Assembly (NCBI RefSeq): GCF_014297465.1
Contig: NZ_JACORT010000002.1
Coordinates: 310,001 to 374,000 of the forward strand
Direction: 5' to 3'
From: Ramlibacter cellulosilyticus
Lineage (GTDB): Bacteria; Pseudomonadota; Gammaproteobacteria; Burkholderiales; Burkholderiaceae_C
DNA length: 64,000 nt
Shown: positions 35,337 through 44,221 of the stretch, one piece after another
Layout: each line of letters opens with the position of its first letter
Position numbering within the stretch: position 1 is the first letter of the stretch
Program-made: the position numbers and the translations under genes
Notes under the pieces: generated by a model
The model's input: only the letters and a program-made list of their open reading frames with translations
Told to the model about the DNA's origin: nothing
The model's database searches: none

Positions 35337-36041
35337 ATGCCGAAGATGATCGTTTCGATCGACGGTGTCGTCATCAAGGAAGTACAGCTGACGAAGGACC
35401 GGACGACGCTCGGACGGCGCCCGTACAACGACATCGTGATCGACAACCTCGCGGTGTCCGGCGAGCACGCCGTGCTGCAGTTGACGGGCAATGAGGTCTA
35501 CCTCGAGGACCTGAACAGCACGAACGGCACGTACGTGAACGGCAAGGCGGTGAAGAAGCAGTTGTTGCAAAACAACGACACCGTCGAGATCGGGAAGTAC
35601 AAGATCAAGTTCATCAACGAGGCGCCCGGCGCGACCTTCGAGAAGACCATGATCATCAAGCCGGGCATGGTGCCGCCCATGCCGGCGAAGCCCGGCGCGG
35701 CACCCGCGGGGGCGCCTGCCGCTGCGACCGCCGCCGCGCCTGCCGCCGCCAAGCCCGCCGGGGCCGGCGCGGAAGCCGTCAACGCCAGCATCAAGGTGCT
35801 CTCCGGCGCCGCGGCGGGCCGCGAGGTGCCGCTGGTGAAGGTCGTGACCACGATCGGCAAGCCCGGCGTCGCCGTGGCCGCCATCACCAAGCGTGCCCAT
35901 GGCTTCGTCGTCGCGCACGTCGAAGGCTCCAACAAGCCGACCCTCAACGGCACGGCCATCGGCCCGGAGCCGGTGGCGCTGAAGAACGGCGACATGCTGG
36001 AGCTCGCGGGCACGCAGATGCAGTTCCTGCAGGCGACCTGA
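35337..36041 (+). CDS. FHA-domain phosphopeptide-binding protein
   Basis: A 234-residue protein. The N-terminal FHA domain (about 20-95) shows TTLGRRPYNDIVIDNLAVSG then EHAVL, and LEDLNSTNGTYVNGK, the Arg, Ser/His and Asn residues that bind phosphothreonine. An Ala/Pro linker (about 120-145) leads to a second, degenerate FHA-like region containing TTIGKPGVAVAAITKRAHGF. AGAGGAG precedes the ATG. It probably reads phosphorylations made by the upstream kinase, either on the kinase itself or on the cyclase or ATPase encoded downstream. The partner is inference. Confidence 0.93.
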   Translation: MPKMIVSIDGVVIKEVQLTKDRTTLGRRPYNDIVIDNLAVSGEHAVLQLTGNEVYLEDLNSTNGTYVNGKAVKKQLLQNNDTVEIGKYKIKFINEAPGATFEKTMIIKPGMVPPMPAKPGAAPAGAPAAATAAAPAAAKPAGAGAEAVNASIKVLSGAAAGREVPLVKVVTTIGKPGVAVAAITKRAHGFVVAHVEGSNKPTLNGTAIGPEPVALKNGDMLELAGTQMQFLQAT

Positions 36042-36066
36042 GCGCCCGCCGCCGCGCGCCCGCCGC

Positions 36067-38316
36067 ATGGGGACGCTCGCCCGGCACTGGCCGCGCATCG
36101 CGATCACGCTGGCTCCGCTGGTGTTCGCGCTGCTGCACGCCATCGGCGCTCTGCCCGTCGGCTTCCTGACCCGGCTCGACGCCGTCCTCTACGACGCGCG
36201 GCTGCGCGCGGCCATGCCGCGCACGCTGGACCCGCGCGTGGTGATCGTCGACATCGACGAGAAGAGCCTCGCGGAAGTGGGCCGCTGGCCCTGGGCGCGC
36301 AACAAGCTGGCGGTGATGATCGACGAGCTGTTCGACCGCCAGCAGGCGTCCATCGTCGGCTTCGACGTGGTGTTCGCGGAGCCCGACGACTCCTCCGGCC
36401 TGCGCCGCCTGCGTGAACTCGCCGAAGGCGAGCTGAAGGAGACGGCGGGCTTCCAGCAGCGCCTGGCGCAGCTGCAATCCAGCCTCGACTACGACGCCGC
36501 CTTCGCGCACGCCCTGGAGAAGCGCCCGGTCGTCCTCGGCTACTACCTCACGAGCGACCGCGACGGCCGCAAGAGCGGCGTGCTGCCGAAGCCGGTGCTC
36601 CAGCGCGAGAACCTGCAGGGCCGGCCGATCTCCTTCTACAGCTTCGACGGCTACGGCTCCAACATCCCGCAGCTCGCGCAGGCGGCGCCGGTGGCGGGCT
36701 ACTTCAACTCCATCACCGACACCGACGGCGTGGTGCGCTCGATCCCGCTGGTGGCGGAGCACGGCGGCGCCTACTACGAGTCGCTCGCGCTCGCCATGTT
36801 CCGCGTGATGGCGGGCCAGCCGACGGTGGAGCCCGGCTTCCCGCGCGACCGCTTCGTGAGCCGCAGCTACGGCGGGCTGGAAAGCATCGTGCTGAAGCTC
36901 GGCGAACGCCGCCTCGCGATCCCCGTGGACGACAAGGTGGCGACGCTCGTGCCTTTCCGCGGTCCGGGCGGGCCGGCGGGCAAGTCCTTCCGCTACGTGT
37001 CGGCCTCGGACCTGCTCGCGAAGCGCCTGGCCCCCGGCGAGCTGAAGGACAAGATCGTGCTGGTGGGCACCACCGCGCCCGGCCTGCTGGACCTGCGGGT
37101 GACGCCGGTGGCGGAGACCTACCCCGGCGTGGAGATGCACGCCAACCTGATCTCGGGGCTCATGGAAGGGCGGCTGTACGTCAAGCCGGACTACGCCGTG
37201 GGCTACGAAGTCGTGGTGCTGCTGGTCGCCGGCCTGGCCCTCGCCTTCCTGCTGCCGCTGCTCTCCGCCACGGTCGCCGTGCTGGTGAGCGTCGGCGTGG
37301 TCGCCCTGCTGCTCGCACTGAACTACTGGCTGTTCGCGTCGTACGGCCTCGTGATGCCGCTGGCGGGCGGGCTGGTGATGGCGGGCCTCGCGTTCGCGCT
37401 GAACATGAGCTACGGCTACTTCGTCGAGAGCCGCAGCAAGCGCGAGCTGGCCAACCTGTTCGGCACCTACGTGCCGCCGGAGCTGGTCGACGAGATGGTG
37501 AAGGACCCGGACAGCTACAGCATGAAGGCGGCGAGCAAGGAGCTGACCGTCATGTTCTGCGACATGCGGGGCTTCACCAAGATGTCCGAGAAGATGGAGC
37601 CCACGCAGCTGCAGGAGCTGCTGAACGCCGTCTTCAGCCGCCTCACGGACATCATCCGCGCCAACCGCGGCACCATCGACAAGTACATGGGCGACTGCGT
37701 CATGGCCTTCTGGGGCGCGCCCGTGGACACGCCCAACCACGCGGAGCTGGCGGTGAAGTCCGCGATGGAGATGTCGCGGGCCGTGCACGAGATCAACGCG
37801 GAGCACCGCGCCAAGGGCATTCCGGAGATCGGGGTCGGCGTCGGCATCAACACCGGCACCATGTGCGTGGGCGACATGGGCTCCGACATCCGCCGCAGCT
37901 ACACGGTGATCGGCGACGCGGTGAACCTGGGCTCCCGCCTCGAAGGCCTGTCCAAGGTCTACGGCGTCGACATCGTGGTGAGCGAGTCCGCGCGCCAGCA
38001 GGCGCGCGAGTTCGCCTGGCAGGAGCTGGACCGCGTGCGCGTGAAGGGCAAGGAGCAGGCGGTGGGCATCTTCTACCCCGTGGCTGTCGCCCGGGAGCTG
38101 GAAAAATCCACGTCCGACGAGCTCAAGACCTGGGCGGCGTTCCTCAAGGCGTACCGCGCGCAGGACTGGGACCAGTGCGACCTGCAGCTGCTCAACCTCC
38201 ACCGGCTGGGCGCCAAAAAGTACCTTTACGACCTGTACTCCGAACGTGTAGCCTCCATGAGGTTGCTGCCTTTCGACCCGGGCTGGGACGGCGCGACCAA
38301 TTTCGAGACGAAATAG
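36067..38316 (+). CDS. CHASE2-domain transmembrane class III adenylate/guanylate cyclase
   Basis: A 749-residue protein. A signal-anchor helix leads to a periplasmic CHASE2 domain (about 35-375) with VVIVDIDEKSLAEVGRWPWA. Three helices (about 378-465) and a class III cyclase domain (about 485-680) follow. The metal ligands are Asp499 in FCDMRGFT and Asp543 in MGDCVMAFWG. A preceding Lys in IDKYMGD, SYTVIGDAVN and the Asn/Arg of VNLGSRLE fit an active adenylate cyclase rather than a guanylate cyclase. It shares its sensor type with the kinase at 31709 and lies 16 bases before a cyclic-nucleotide phosphodiesterase gene. Confidence 0.92.
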   Translation: MGTLARHWPRIAITLAPLVFALLHAIGALPVGFLTRLDAVLYDARLRAAMPRTLDPRVVIVDIDEKSLAEVGRWPWARNKLAVMIDELFDRQQASIVGFDVVFAEPDDSSGLRRLRELAEGELKETAGFQQRLAQLQSSLDYDAAFAHALEKRPVVLGYYLTSDRDGRKSGVLPKPVLQRENLQGRPISFYSFDGYGSNIPQLAQAAPVAGYFNSITDTDGVVRSIPLVAEHGGAYYESLALAMFRVMAGQPTVEPGFPRDRFVSRSYGGLESIVLKLGERRLAIPVDDKVATLVPFRGPGGPAGKSFRYVSASDLLAKRLAPGELKDKIVLVGTTAPGLLDLRVTPVAETYPGVEMHANLISGLMEGRLYVKPDYAVGYEVVVLLVAGLALAFLLPLLSATVAVLVSVGVVALLLALNYWLFASYGLVMPLAGGLVMAGLAFALNMSYGYFVESRSKRELANLFGTYVPPELVDEMVKDPDSYSMKAASKELTVMFCDMRGFTKMSEKMEPTQLQELLNAVFSRLTDIIRANRGTIDKYMGDCVMAFWGAPVDTPNHAELAVKSAMEMSRAVHEINAEHRAKGIPEIGVGVGINTGTMCVGDMGSDIRRSYTVIGDAVNLGSRLEGLSKVYGVDIVVSESARQQAREFAWQELDRVRVKGKEQAVGIFYPVAVARELEKSTSDELKTWAAFLKAYRAQDWDQCDLQLLNLHRLGAKKYLYDLYSERVASMRLLPFDPGWDGATNFETK

Positions 38317-38332
38317 AGAGAGGGCGCGCGAG

Positions 38333-39124
38333 ATGAGGGTGCGGGTGCTGGGCTGTTCCGGCGCGATCGCGAAGGACTGCCGTACCACGTCCTTCCTGAT
38401 CGACGGCGACCTGCTGGTCGACGCCGGCACGGGCGTCGGCGACCTCTCGCTGGACGAGATGCGCGGCGTGCGCCACGTCCTCCTCACGCATTCCCACCTG
38501 GACCACGTCGCGGCCCTGCCGCTGATGATCGACTCCGTCGCCTCGCAGCTGGACGAGCCGATCCACGTGCACGCGCTGCCCGGCACCATCGCCGCGCTCA
38601 AGACGCACGTGTTCAACAACGTGATCTGGCCCGACTTCAGCCGCATCCCCTCGCCGCAGGCACCCTTCGTCGCCTTCCACGAGATCCAGGTCGGCCAGGT
38701 GCTGGAGCTCCAGGGCAAGGCCATCGAGGTGCTGCCCGCGGTGCACACGGTCCCGGCCTGCGGCTACGCGGTGACGGCGGGCGGCGGCTGCTGGGTGTTC
38801 ACCGGCGACACGGAGCGCAACCCCGCGTTCTGGCGCCGCCTGAACCAGCTCGATGTCGCCGCCCTCGTGATCGAGACCGCCTTCTCCAACCGCGAGATCG
38901 ACCTCGCGAAGCGCAGCCTCCACCTCTCGCCGCAGGTCCTCGCCGAGGAGCTGGACTGCATCGACAAGAACAAGACCTTCCCGATCTTCATCACGCACAC
39001 CAAGCCGGCGGAGACCGAGCTGATCATGACGGAGATCCAGCGGTTCGACCAGACGCAGCCGTTCGGGCCGGACGTGAGCCATGACATCCGCTGGCTGCGC
39101 GCGGGCCAGGAATTCGACCTATGA
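38333..39124 (+). CDS. Metallo-beta-lactamase-fold hydrolase, class-II-type 3',5'-cyclic-nucleotide phosphodiesterase
   Basis: 263 residues. The metal motif is LLTHSHLDHVAALP, with further ligands in HTVPACGY and FTGDTER. The segment LVIETAFSNREIDLAKRSLH followed by LSPQVLAEEL closely follows the ETSF..HLTP..LA.EL block that characterises class II cAMP phosphodiesterases (yeast PDE1, CpdP). Directly after a cyclase gene, it would close the second-messenger loop by hydrolysing cAMP. The stop overlaps the start of the ATPase gene by ATGA. Assignment to cAMP rests on family resemblance and context. Confidence 0.82.
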   Translation: MRVRVLGCSGAIAKDCRTTSFLIDGDLLVDAGTGVGDLSLDEMRGVRHVLLTHSHLDHVAALPLMIDSVASQLDEPIHVHALPGTIAALKTHVFNNVIWPDFSRIPSPQAPFVAFHEIQVGQVLELQGKAIEVLPAVHTVPACGYAVTAGGGCWVFTGDTERNPAFWRRLNQLDVAALVIETAFSNREIDLAKRSLHLSPQVLAEELDCIDKNKTFPIFITHTKPAETELIMTEIQRFDQTQPFGPDVSHDIRWLRAGQEFDL

Positions 39125-41529
39125 GCGCAGTGCTGAAGAACCGCGACAGCGAGCAGGAATTTCTCTCCTCGCAACAGCTGCCGCCCGAGAAGCGCGGCGT
39201 GTCCTTCGAGGCGCTGTTCTTCCGCCAGCTGCAGGCCGTCACCACGCGCATCCACGCCACCGAGCACATCGACGAGATCATGCTCGAGGCGAGCCAGGAC
39301 ATCTGCAAGCTGTTCAACGCCGACCGCCTCACGCTGTACGCCGTCAACGAGGACCGCAGCGCCATCGTCTCCAAGGTCAAGACCGGCCTGAACACGAGCC
39401 GCGACCTGAAGCTGCCGATCAGCGCGCAGTCCATCGCCGGCTACGTCGCGCATTCCAGGGAGATGGTGAACATCTCCGACGTCTACGACGACGAGGCCCT
39501 CAAGCGCATCCACCCGAGCCTGTCCTTCCTGAAGGAAGTGGACAAGCGCTCCGGCTACCGCACCAAGCAGATGCTGGTGGTGCCCATCCTCGACGGCACC
39601 GTGCTGCACGGCGTGCTGCAGGTGATCAACAACAAGAGCGACCAGCCCTTCGGCGACCTCGAGGTCGAGGGCGCGACGCAGCTTTGCAAGACGCTCGCCA
39701 CGGCCATCCACCAGCGCATGCAGCGCGAGGCCGACGGCGCGCGCCGCAAGGCCACCAAGTACGACGGCCTGATCGCCGACGGCGTGCTCACGCACGAGGA
39801 GTTGCAGGCGGCGGTGCTGAAGGCGCGCGAAGACGCGATCCCGGTCGACGAGGTGCTGATGGACGACTACTCCATCAAGCCGGCGCAGATCGGCGCGTCG
39901 CTCGCGAAGTTCTTCGGCGTGCCCTACGAGGCATCGAACCCCGGGCGCATCCGCGTCGAGGCGCTGCAGGGGCAGCTGAAGCCCGAGTTCGTGATGGAGC
40001 AGGGCTGGATCCCGCTGGAGGAAGGCCCCGAGGGACTGGTCGTGATGTGCCTCGACCCGGAGGCCGTGCGCGGCTCGCGCATCGTGCCGCAGGTCTTCCC
40101 GCGCAACGCGAAGATCGCCTGGCGCGTCACGACGCAGAGCGACTTCAACCAGACGCTCAACCAGCTCTGGGGCTCGCAGGACAGCGGCCAGTCGGTCGAG
40201 GAACTGCTCGCCGACCTCAACGCGCCGCTGGACGACGAAGGCGAGGACGGCTCCACGCTCGAATCCGCCGCGGCGGACAACGAGCTGGTCAAGTTCGTCA
40301 ACAAGATCATCATCGACGCCTACCACCAGCGCGCCTCGGACATCCACATCGAGCCGCTGCCGGGCAAGGCCAAGACCGGCATCCGCTTCCGCATCGACGG
40401 CTCGCTCATGCCCTATGTGGAGGTGCCCGCGCACTTCCGCCAGGCGCTGGTCACGCGCCTGAAGATCATGTGCGACCTCGACATCTCCGAGAAGCGCAAG
40501 CCGCAGGACGGCAAGATCAAGTTCAAGCGCTTCGGGCCGCTCGACATCGAGCTGCGCGTGGCCACCATCCCCTCCGCCGGCGGCGTCGAGGACGTGGTGA
40601 TGCGTATCCTCGCCGCCGGCGAGCCGATCCCGCTGGAGAAGCTGGGACTCACGCCGCACAACCGCGAGAACCTCGAGGCGACCGTGAGCAAGCCCTACGG
40701 CCTGTTCTACGTGTGCGGCCCCACCGGCTCCGGCAAGACGACGACGCTGCACTCGGTGCTGAAGTTCCTCAACACGCCCGAGACCAAGATCTGGACCGCG
40801 GAAGACCCGGTCGAGATCACGCAGAAGGGCCTGCGCCAGGTGCAGGTGAACAAGAAGGCCGGCATCGACTTCGCGATGGTGATGCGCGCCTTCCTGCGCG
40901 CGGACCCGGACATCATCATGGTCGGCGAGTCGCGCGACAAGGAAACGGTGGCCATGGGCGTGGAAGCCTCGCTCACCGGCCACCTCGTGTTCTCGACGCT
41001 GCACACGAACTCCGCGCCGGAGTCCATCACGCGCCTGCTGGACATGGGCATGGACCCGTTCAACTTCGCCGATGCGCTGCTGGGCATCCTCGCGCAGCGC
41101 CTGGCCAAGCGCCTGTGCGACTGCAAGGAGCACTACGCGCCCTCGCACGAGGAACTGCGCAGCTTCATCTCCGAGTACTCGCTGGACCTGAAGAACACGC
41201 AGGCCTGGAAGGACGACCCGGGCGGCGAGGCGCAGAAGCTGTACGAGGCCTGGGTGGACGAATACGGCGAGGACGGCTCGCTGAAGTTCTATCGCGCCGT
41301 CGGCTGCGACAAGTGCAACAAGACGGGCTACAAGGGCCGCGTCGGCCTGCATGAACTGCTGGTGGCCAACGACGAGATCAAACGCCTGATCCAGGAACGC
41401 GCCCGCGTGGCGGACATCTTCGTGGCCGCCGTCGCCGGCGGCATGCGCACGCTGAAGATGGACGGCATGGAAAAGATCCTCATGGGCCTGACCGACCTGA
41501 AGCAGGTTCGGTCCGTGTGCATCCGCTAA
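39121..41529 (+). CDS. GAF-domain PilB/GspE-type secretion or pilus ATPase
   Basis: An 802-residue protein. Residues 45-205 form a GAF domain; 215-355 a GspE N-terminal module; the remainder the hexameric ATPase. Its Walker A is GPTGSGKT (533-540), its Walker B region is ADPDIIMVGESRDKE, and a His box and four cysteines (CDCKEHY and CDKCNKTG) form the zinc site of extension ATPases. Such motors power pilin or pseudopilin assembly. The extra N-terminal GAF domain could let a small ligand tune the motor. The start overlaps the phosphodiesterase stop by ATGA, and the pilin gene is next, but no pilC, pilM-Q or gsp genes are visible. Confidence 0.9.
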   Translation: MSAVLKNRDSEQEFLSSQQLPPEKRGVSFEALFFRQLQAVTTRIHATEHIDEIMLEASQDICKLFNADRLTLYAVNEDRSAIVSKVKTGLNTSRDLKLPISAQSIAGYVAHSREMVNISDVYDDEALKRIHPSLSFLKEVDKRSGYRTKQMLVVPILDGTVLHGVLQVINNKSDQPFGDLEVEGATQLCKTLATAIHQRMQREADGARRKATKYDGLIADGVLTHEELQAAVLKAREDAIPVDEVLMDDYSIKPAQIGASLAKFFGVPYEASNPGRIRVEALQGQLKPEFVMEQGWIPLEEGPEGLVVMCLDPEAVRGSRIVPQVFPRNAKIAWRVTTQSDFNQTLNQLWGSQDSGQSVEELLADLNAPLDDEGEDGSTLESAAADNELVKFVNKIIIDAYHQRASDIHIEPLPGKAKTGIRFRIDGSLMPYVEVPAHFRQALVTRLKIMCDLDISEKRKPQDGKIKFKRFGPLDIELRVATIPSAGGVEDVVMRILAAGEPIPLEKLGLTPHNRENLEATVSKPYGLFYVCGPTGSGKTTTLHSVLKFLNTPETKIWTAEDPVEITQKGLRQVQVNKKAGIDFAMVMRAFLRADPDIIMVGESRDKETVAMGVEASLTGHLVFSTLHTNSAPESITRLLDMGMDPFNFADALLGILAQRLAKRLCDCKEHYAPSHEELRSFISEYSLDLKNTQAWKDDPGGEAQKLYEAWVDEYGEDGSLKFYRAVGCDKCNKTGYKGRVGLHELLVANDEIKRLIQERARVADIFVAAVAGGMRTLKMDGMEKILMGLTDLKQVRSVCIR

Positions 41530-42150
<621 letters not shown>

Positions 42151-42169
42151 TCTGCCATGCAGATGCAAG

Positions 42170-42193
42170 AAGGGGCCGTCCGGCCCCTTTTTT
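42170..42193 (+). terminator. Intrinsic terminator of pilA
   Basis: A perfect 9-bp stem, AAGGGGCCG and CGGCCCCTT with a 2-base loop, is followed by TTTT and lies 20 bases after the pilin stop. It is the clearest Rho-independent terminator in the window. It also shows that the ATG at 42157, in frame with the next gene, is unlikely to be that gene's start. Confidence 0.92.
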
Positions 42194-42255
42194 ACGTGGG
42201 CTCCGGGCAACGCGCCCCGGAAGTGGCGGAAGAGGCTTCCCGTACACTTCCCGAG

Positions 42256-43419
42256 GTGGAGTTGACGATCCTGATGCCCTGCCTCAACGAGGCGCGTACG
42301 GTGGGCCAGTGCGTCCGCGCCGCCCGCGACTACCTGGCGCGGTCCGGGACCTCAGGCGAGGTGGTGGTGGCCGACAACGGCTCCACCGACGGCTCGCGCG
42401 AGATCGCGGAAGCGGCCGGCGCGCGCGTGGTCCCGGTGCCCCAGCGCGGCTACGGTGCCGCGCTGCTCGGCGGCATCGCGGCGGCCCGCGGTCAGTACGT
42501 GATCATGGGCGACGCGGACTGCAGCTACGATTTCACCAACCTCGACGGCTTCGTGGAGCGGCTTCGCTCCGGTGACCGGCTCGTCATGGGCAACCGCTTC
42601 CGCGGCGGCATCGACGAGGGCGCCATGCCCTTCCTGCACCGCTACCTGGGCAACCCCGTCCTGAGTTTCATCGGCCGGCTGTTCTTCCGCACGGACATCG
42701 GCGACTTCCATTGCGGCATCCGCGGCTTCCATCGGGATTCGGTGAGCTCCCTGGGCCTCGTGAGCACCGGGATGGAGTTCGCGAGCGAGATGGTGGCCAA
42801 GGCGGCCCTTGCAGGACTGCCGATCGCCGAGGTGCCGACCCGGCTGCGCCCCGACGGCCGTGACCGCCCGCCCCACCTGCGCACCTGGCGCGACGGCTGG
42901 CGGCACCTCAAGTTCCTGCTGCTGTTCTGCCCGCGCTGGCTGTTCCTCTATCCCGGCGTCCTGCTTGCGGTGGCGGGACTCCTCGGCTTCACTTGGCTCC
43001 AGCAGCCGCTGGGCCACGATGGGCAAGACGTACGGATCCACACGCTGCTCTACATGGCGGGCGCGATGGTGCTCGGTGTGCAGTTGGTGCAGCTGGCGGT
43101 TCTCACGAAGTGGCTTGGGGTGCTCTCCGGCATCGTGCCACCGCCCGCCTGGCTGCGCCGCTCTCAGCCCCTCCTCAAGCTGGAATTCGGACTCGTGGTC
43201 GGACTGGGGCTGTTCGCGATCGGACTGCTGTGGTCCGTCGGACTCTTGCAGCGTTGGGGGGGCTCCGGGTTCGGCCCGCTACCGCCCACCGAGGGCATGC
43301 GGGCCGCGATTCCCGCAGTCACCCTCATGATCATCGGCATGCAGGCGGTCGCCGGAACGCTGTTCGCGGCCGCGGTCGAGCTGGCCTGGCGGACGGGAAG
43401 GCAGAAGCGGGATGCGTGA
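42256..43419 (+). CDS. Family 2 glycosyltransferase with membrane helices (polyprenol-phosphate type)
   Basis: About 387 residues. The GT-A domain has LTILMPCLNEARTVGQCVRA, VVADNGSTDG and the DxD-like GDADCSYDF. The C-terminal third has four or so membrane helices. This layout resembles dolichol/undecaprenyl-phosphate sugar synthases that load a lipid carrier on the cytoplasmic face. The start is uncertain: GTGs at 42196, 42223 and 42256 are in frame and none has a convincing ribosome binding site. I chose 42256, where homology begins. It overlaps the next gene by eight bases and opens the pilin glycosylation run. Confidence 0.82.
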   Translation: MELTILMPCLNEARTVGQCVRAARDYLARSGTSGEVVVADNGSTDGSREIAEAAGARVVPVPQRGYGAALLGGIAAARGQYVIMGDADCSYDFTNLDGFVERLRSGDRLVMGNRFRGGIDEGAMPFLHRYLGNPVLSFIGRLFFRTDIGDFHCGIRGFHRDSVSSLGLVSTGMEFASEMVAKAALAGLPIAEVPTRLRPDGRDRPPHLRTWRDGWRHLKFLLLFCPRWLFLYPGVLLAVAGLLGFTWLQQPLGHDGQDVRIHTLLYMAGAMVLGVQLVQLAVLTKWLGVLSGIVPPPAWLRRSQPLLKLEFGLVVGLGLFAIGLLWSVGLLQRWGGSGFGPLPPTEGMRAAIPAVTLMIIGMQAVAGTLFAAAVELAWRTGRQKRDA

Positions 43420-44221
43420 GACGGACACGACACGCTGGGTGCTGCGGCGCGAGGGGTGGCTTGTGTGCCTGGCCGGCACGCTCGCCTTCGTGGCCATTCC
43501 CCTGTGGCTTGGCTACCTGGGAATCAGCTGGGACGCGCTGAACCACCACATCTACCTGGGATGGACGGCCGAGCACCCGCGTTTCGACCGCGACTACGTT
43601 GCCGCCGCGTACCAGTCCTACCAGTTCCCGTACCTGTACTGGCCTTTCTACAAACTCGCGATGTCGGGCGTGAGCGGCGCCACGGCGGGGATGGTCCTGG
43701 CGCTCCTGCATGCGTTGGCCATCCCCCCCGTATGGCTCATCGCACGCGCGACGATCCCGGGCGAGGACATGTTCGCTGCCGGCATGCGCACCATCGCGGT
43801 GGCGCTTGCGTTCATGAGTGGCCTGGTGTTGTCCCTGTTCGACACCACCGCCAACGACCTGCTGGCGAGTATCCCGCTGCTGTGGGCGTACGCGCTCGCA
43901 CTGCAGCCCATCGCGGACCCGAAGGCCTCCGCGTTGCGTGGCGCGGTGTTGTCCGGGGCGCTTGCCGGCGTCGCGCTGGCATTCAAGCTGAGCAACGGCT
44001 TTCTGGTCGTCGCCTTGCCGGTGCTCTGGCTATGGACCGGCGGGTCGCTGCCTGCGCGCGCGGGACGCTGCATCGTCGCCGGATGTGCCCTGCTCGCGGG
44101 GTTCGTGGCGTGCTACGGCTACTGGGGCTGGCAACTCTGGACCCACTTCGGCAATCCCATGTACCCGTTGTATGACGGCGTGTTCGAGCCCATGCGCGCG
44201 TTCCTGGGCTGGCAGCCATGA
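43412..44221 (+). CDS. Membrane glycosyltransferase-like protein, N-terminal part
   Basis: A 269-residue protein with about seven to eight membrane helices. The first periplasmic loop has DALNHHIYLGWTAEHPRFDR, the loop-1 acidic pattern of GT-C-fold enzymes that use lipid-linked sugars. It ends HFGNPMYPLYDGVF then EPMRAFLGWQP, a motif I associate with the middle, not the end, of such proteins. The stop overlaps the start of the next gene by ATGA, and that gene begins with sequence that reads as a direct continuation. Either the enzyme is naturally split and coupled, or a one-base indel has broken a single gene. Confidence 0.65.
   Translation: MRETDTTRWVLRREGWLVCLAGTLAFVAIPLWLGYLGISWDALNHHIYLGWTAEHPRFDRDYVAAAYQSYQFPYLYWPFYKLAMSGVSGATAGMVLALLHALAIPPVWLIARATIPGEDMFAAGMRTIAVALAFMSGLVLSLFDTTANDLLASIPLLWAYALALQPIADPKASALRGAVLSGALAGVALAFKLSNGFLVVALPVLWLWTGGSLPARAGRCIVAGCALLAGFVACYGYWGWQLWTHFGNPMYPLYDGVFEPMRAFLGWQP

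Noticed and set aside
31709..36041. Kinase, PP2C and FHA genes as part of a type VI secretion system (PpkA/PppA/Fha)
   Set aside because: No tss, hcp, vgrG or clpV gene is present, the kinase has a CHASE2 sensor, and the following genes encode a cyclase, a phosphodiesterase and a pilus-type ATPase.
42157..42195. ATG at 42157 as start of the GT2 gene after pilA
   Set aside because: It would place the coding sequence across the perfect pilA terminator hairpin and its T-run.
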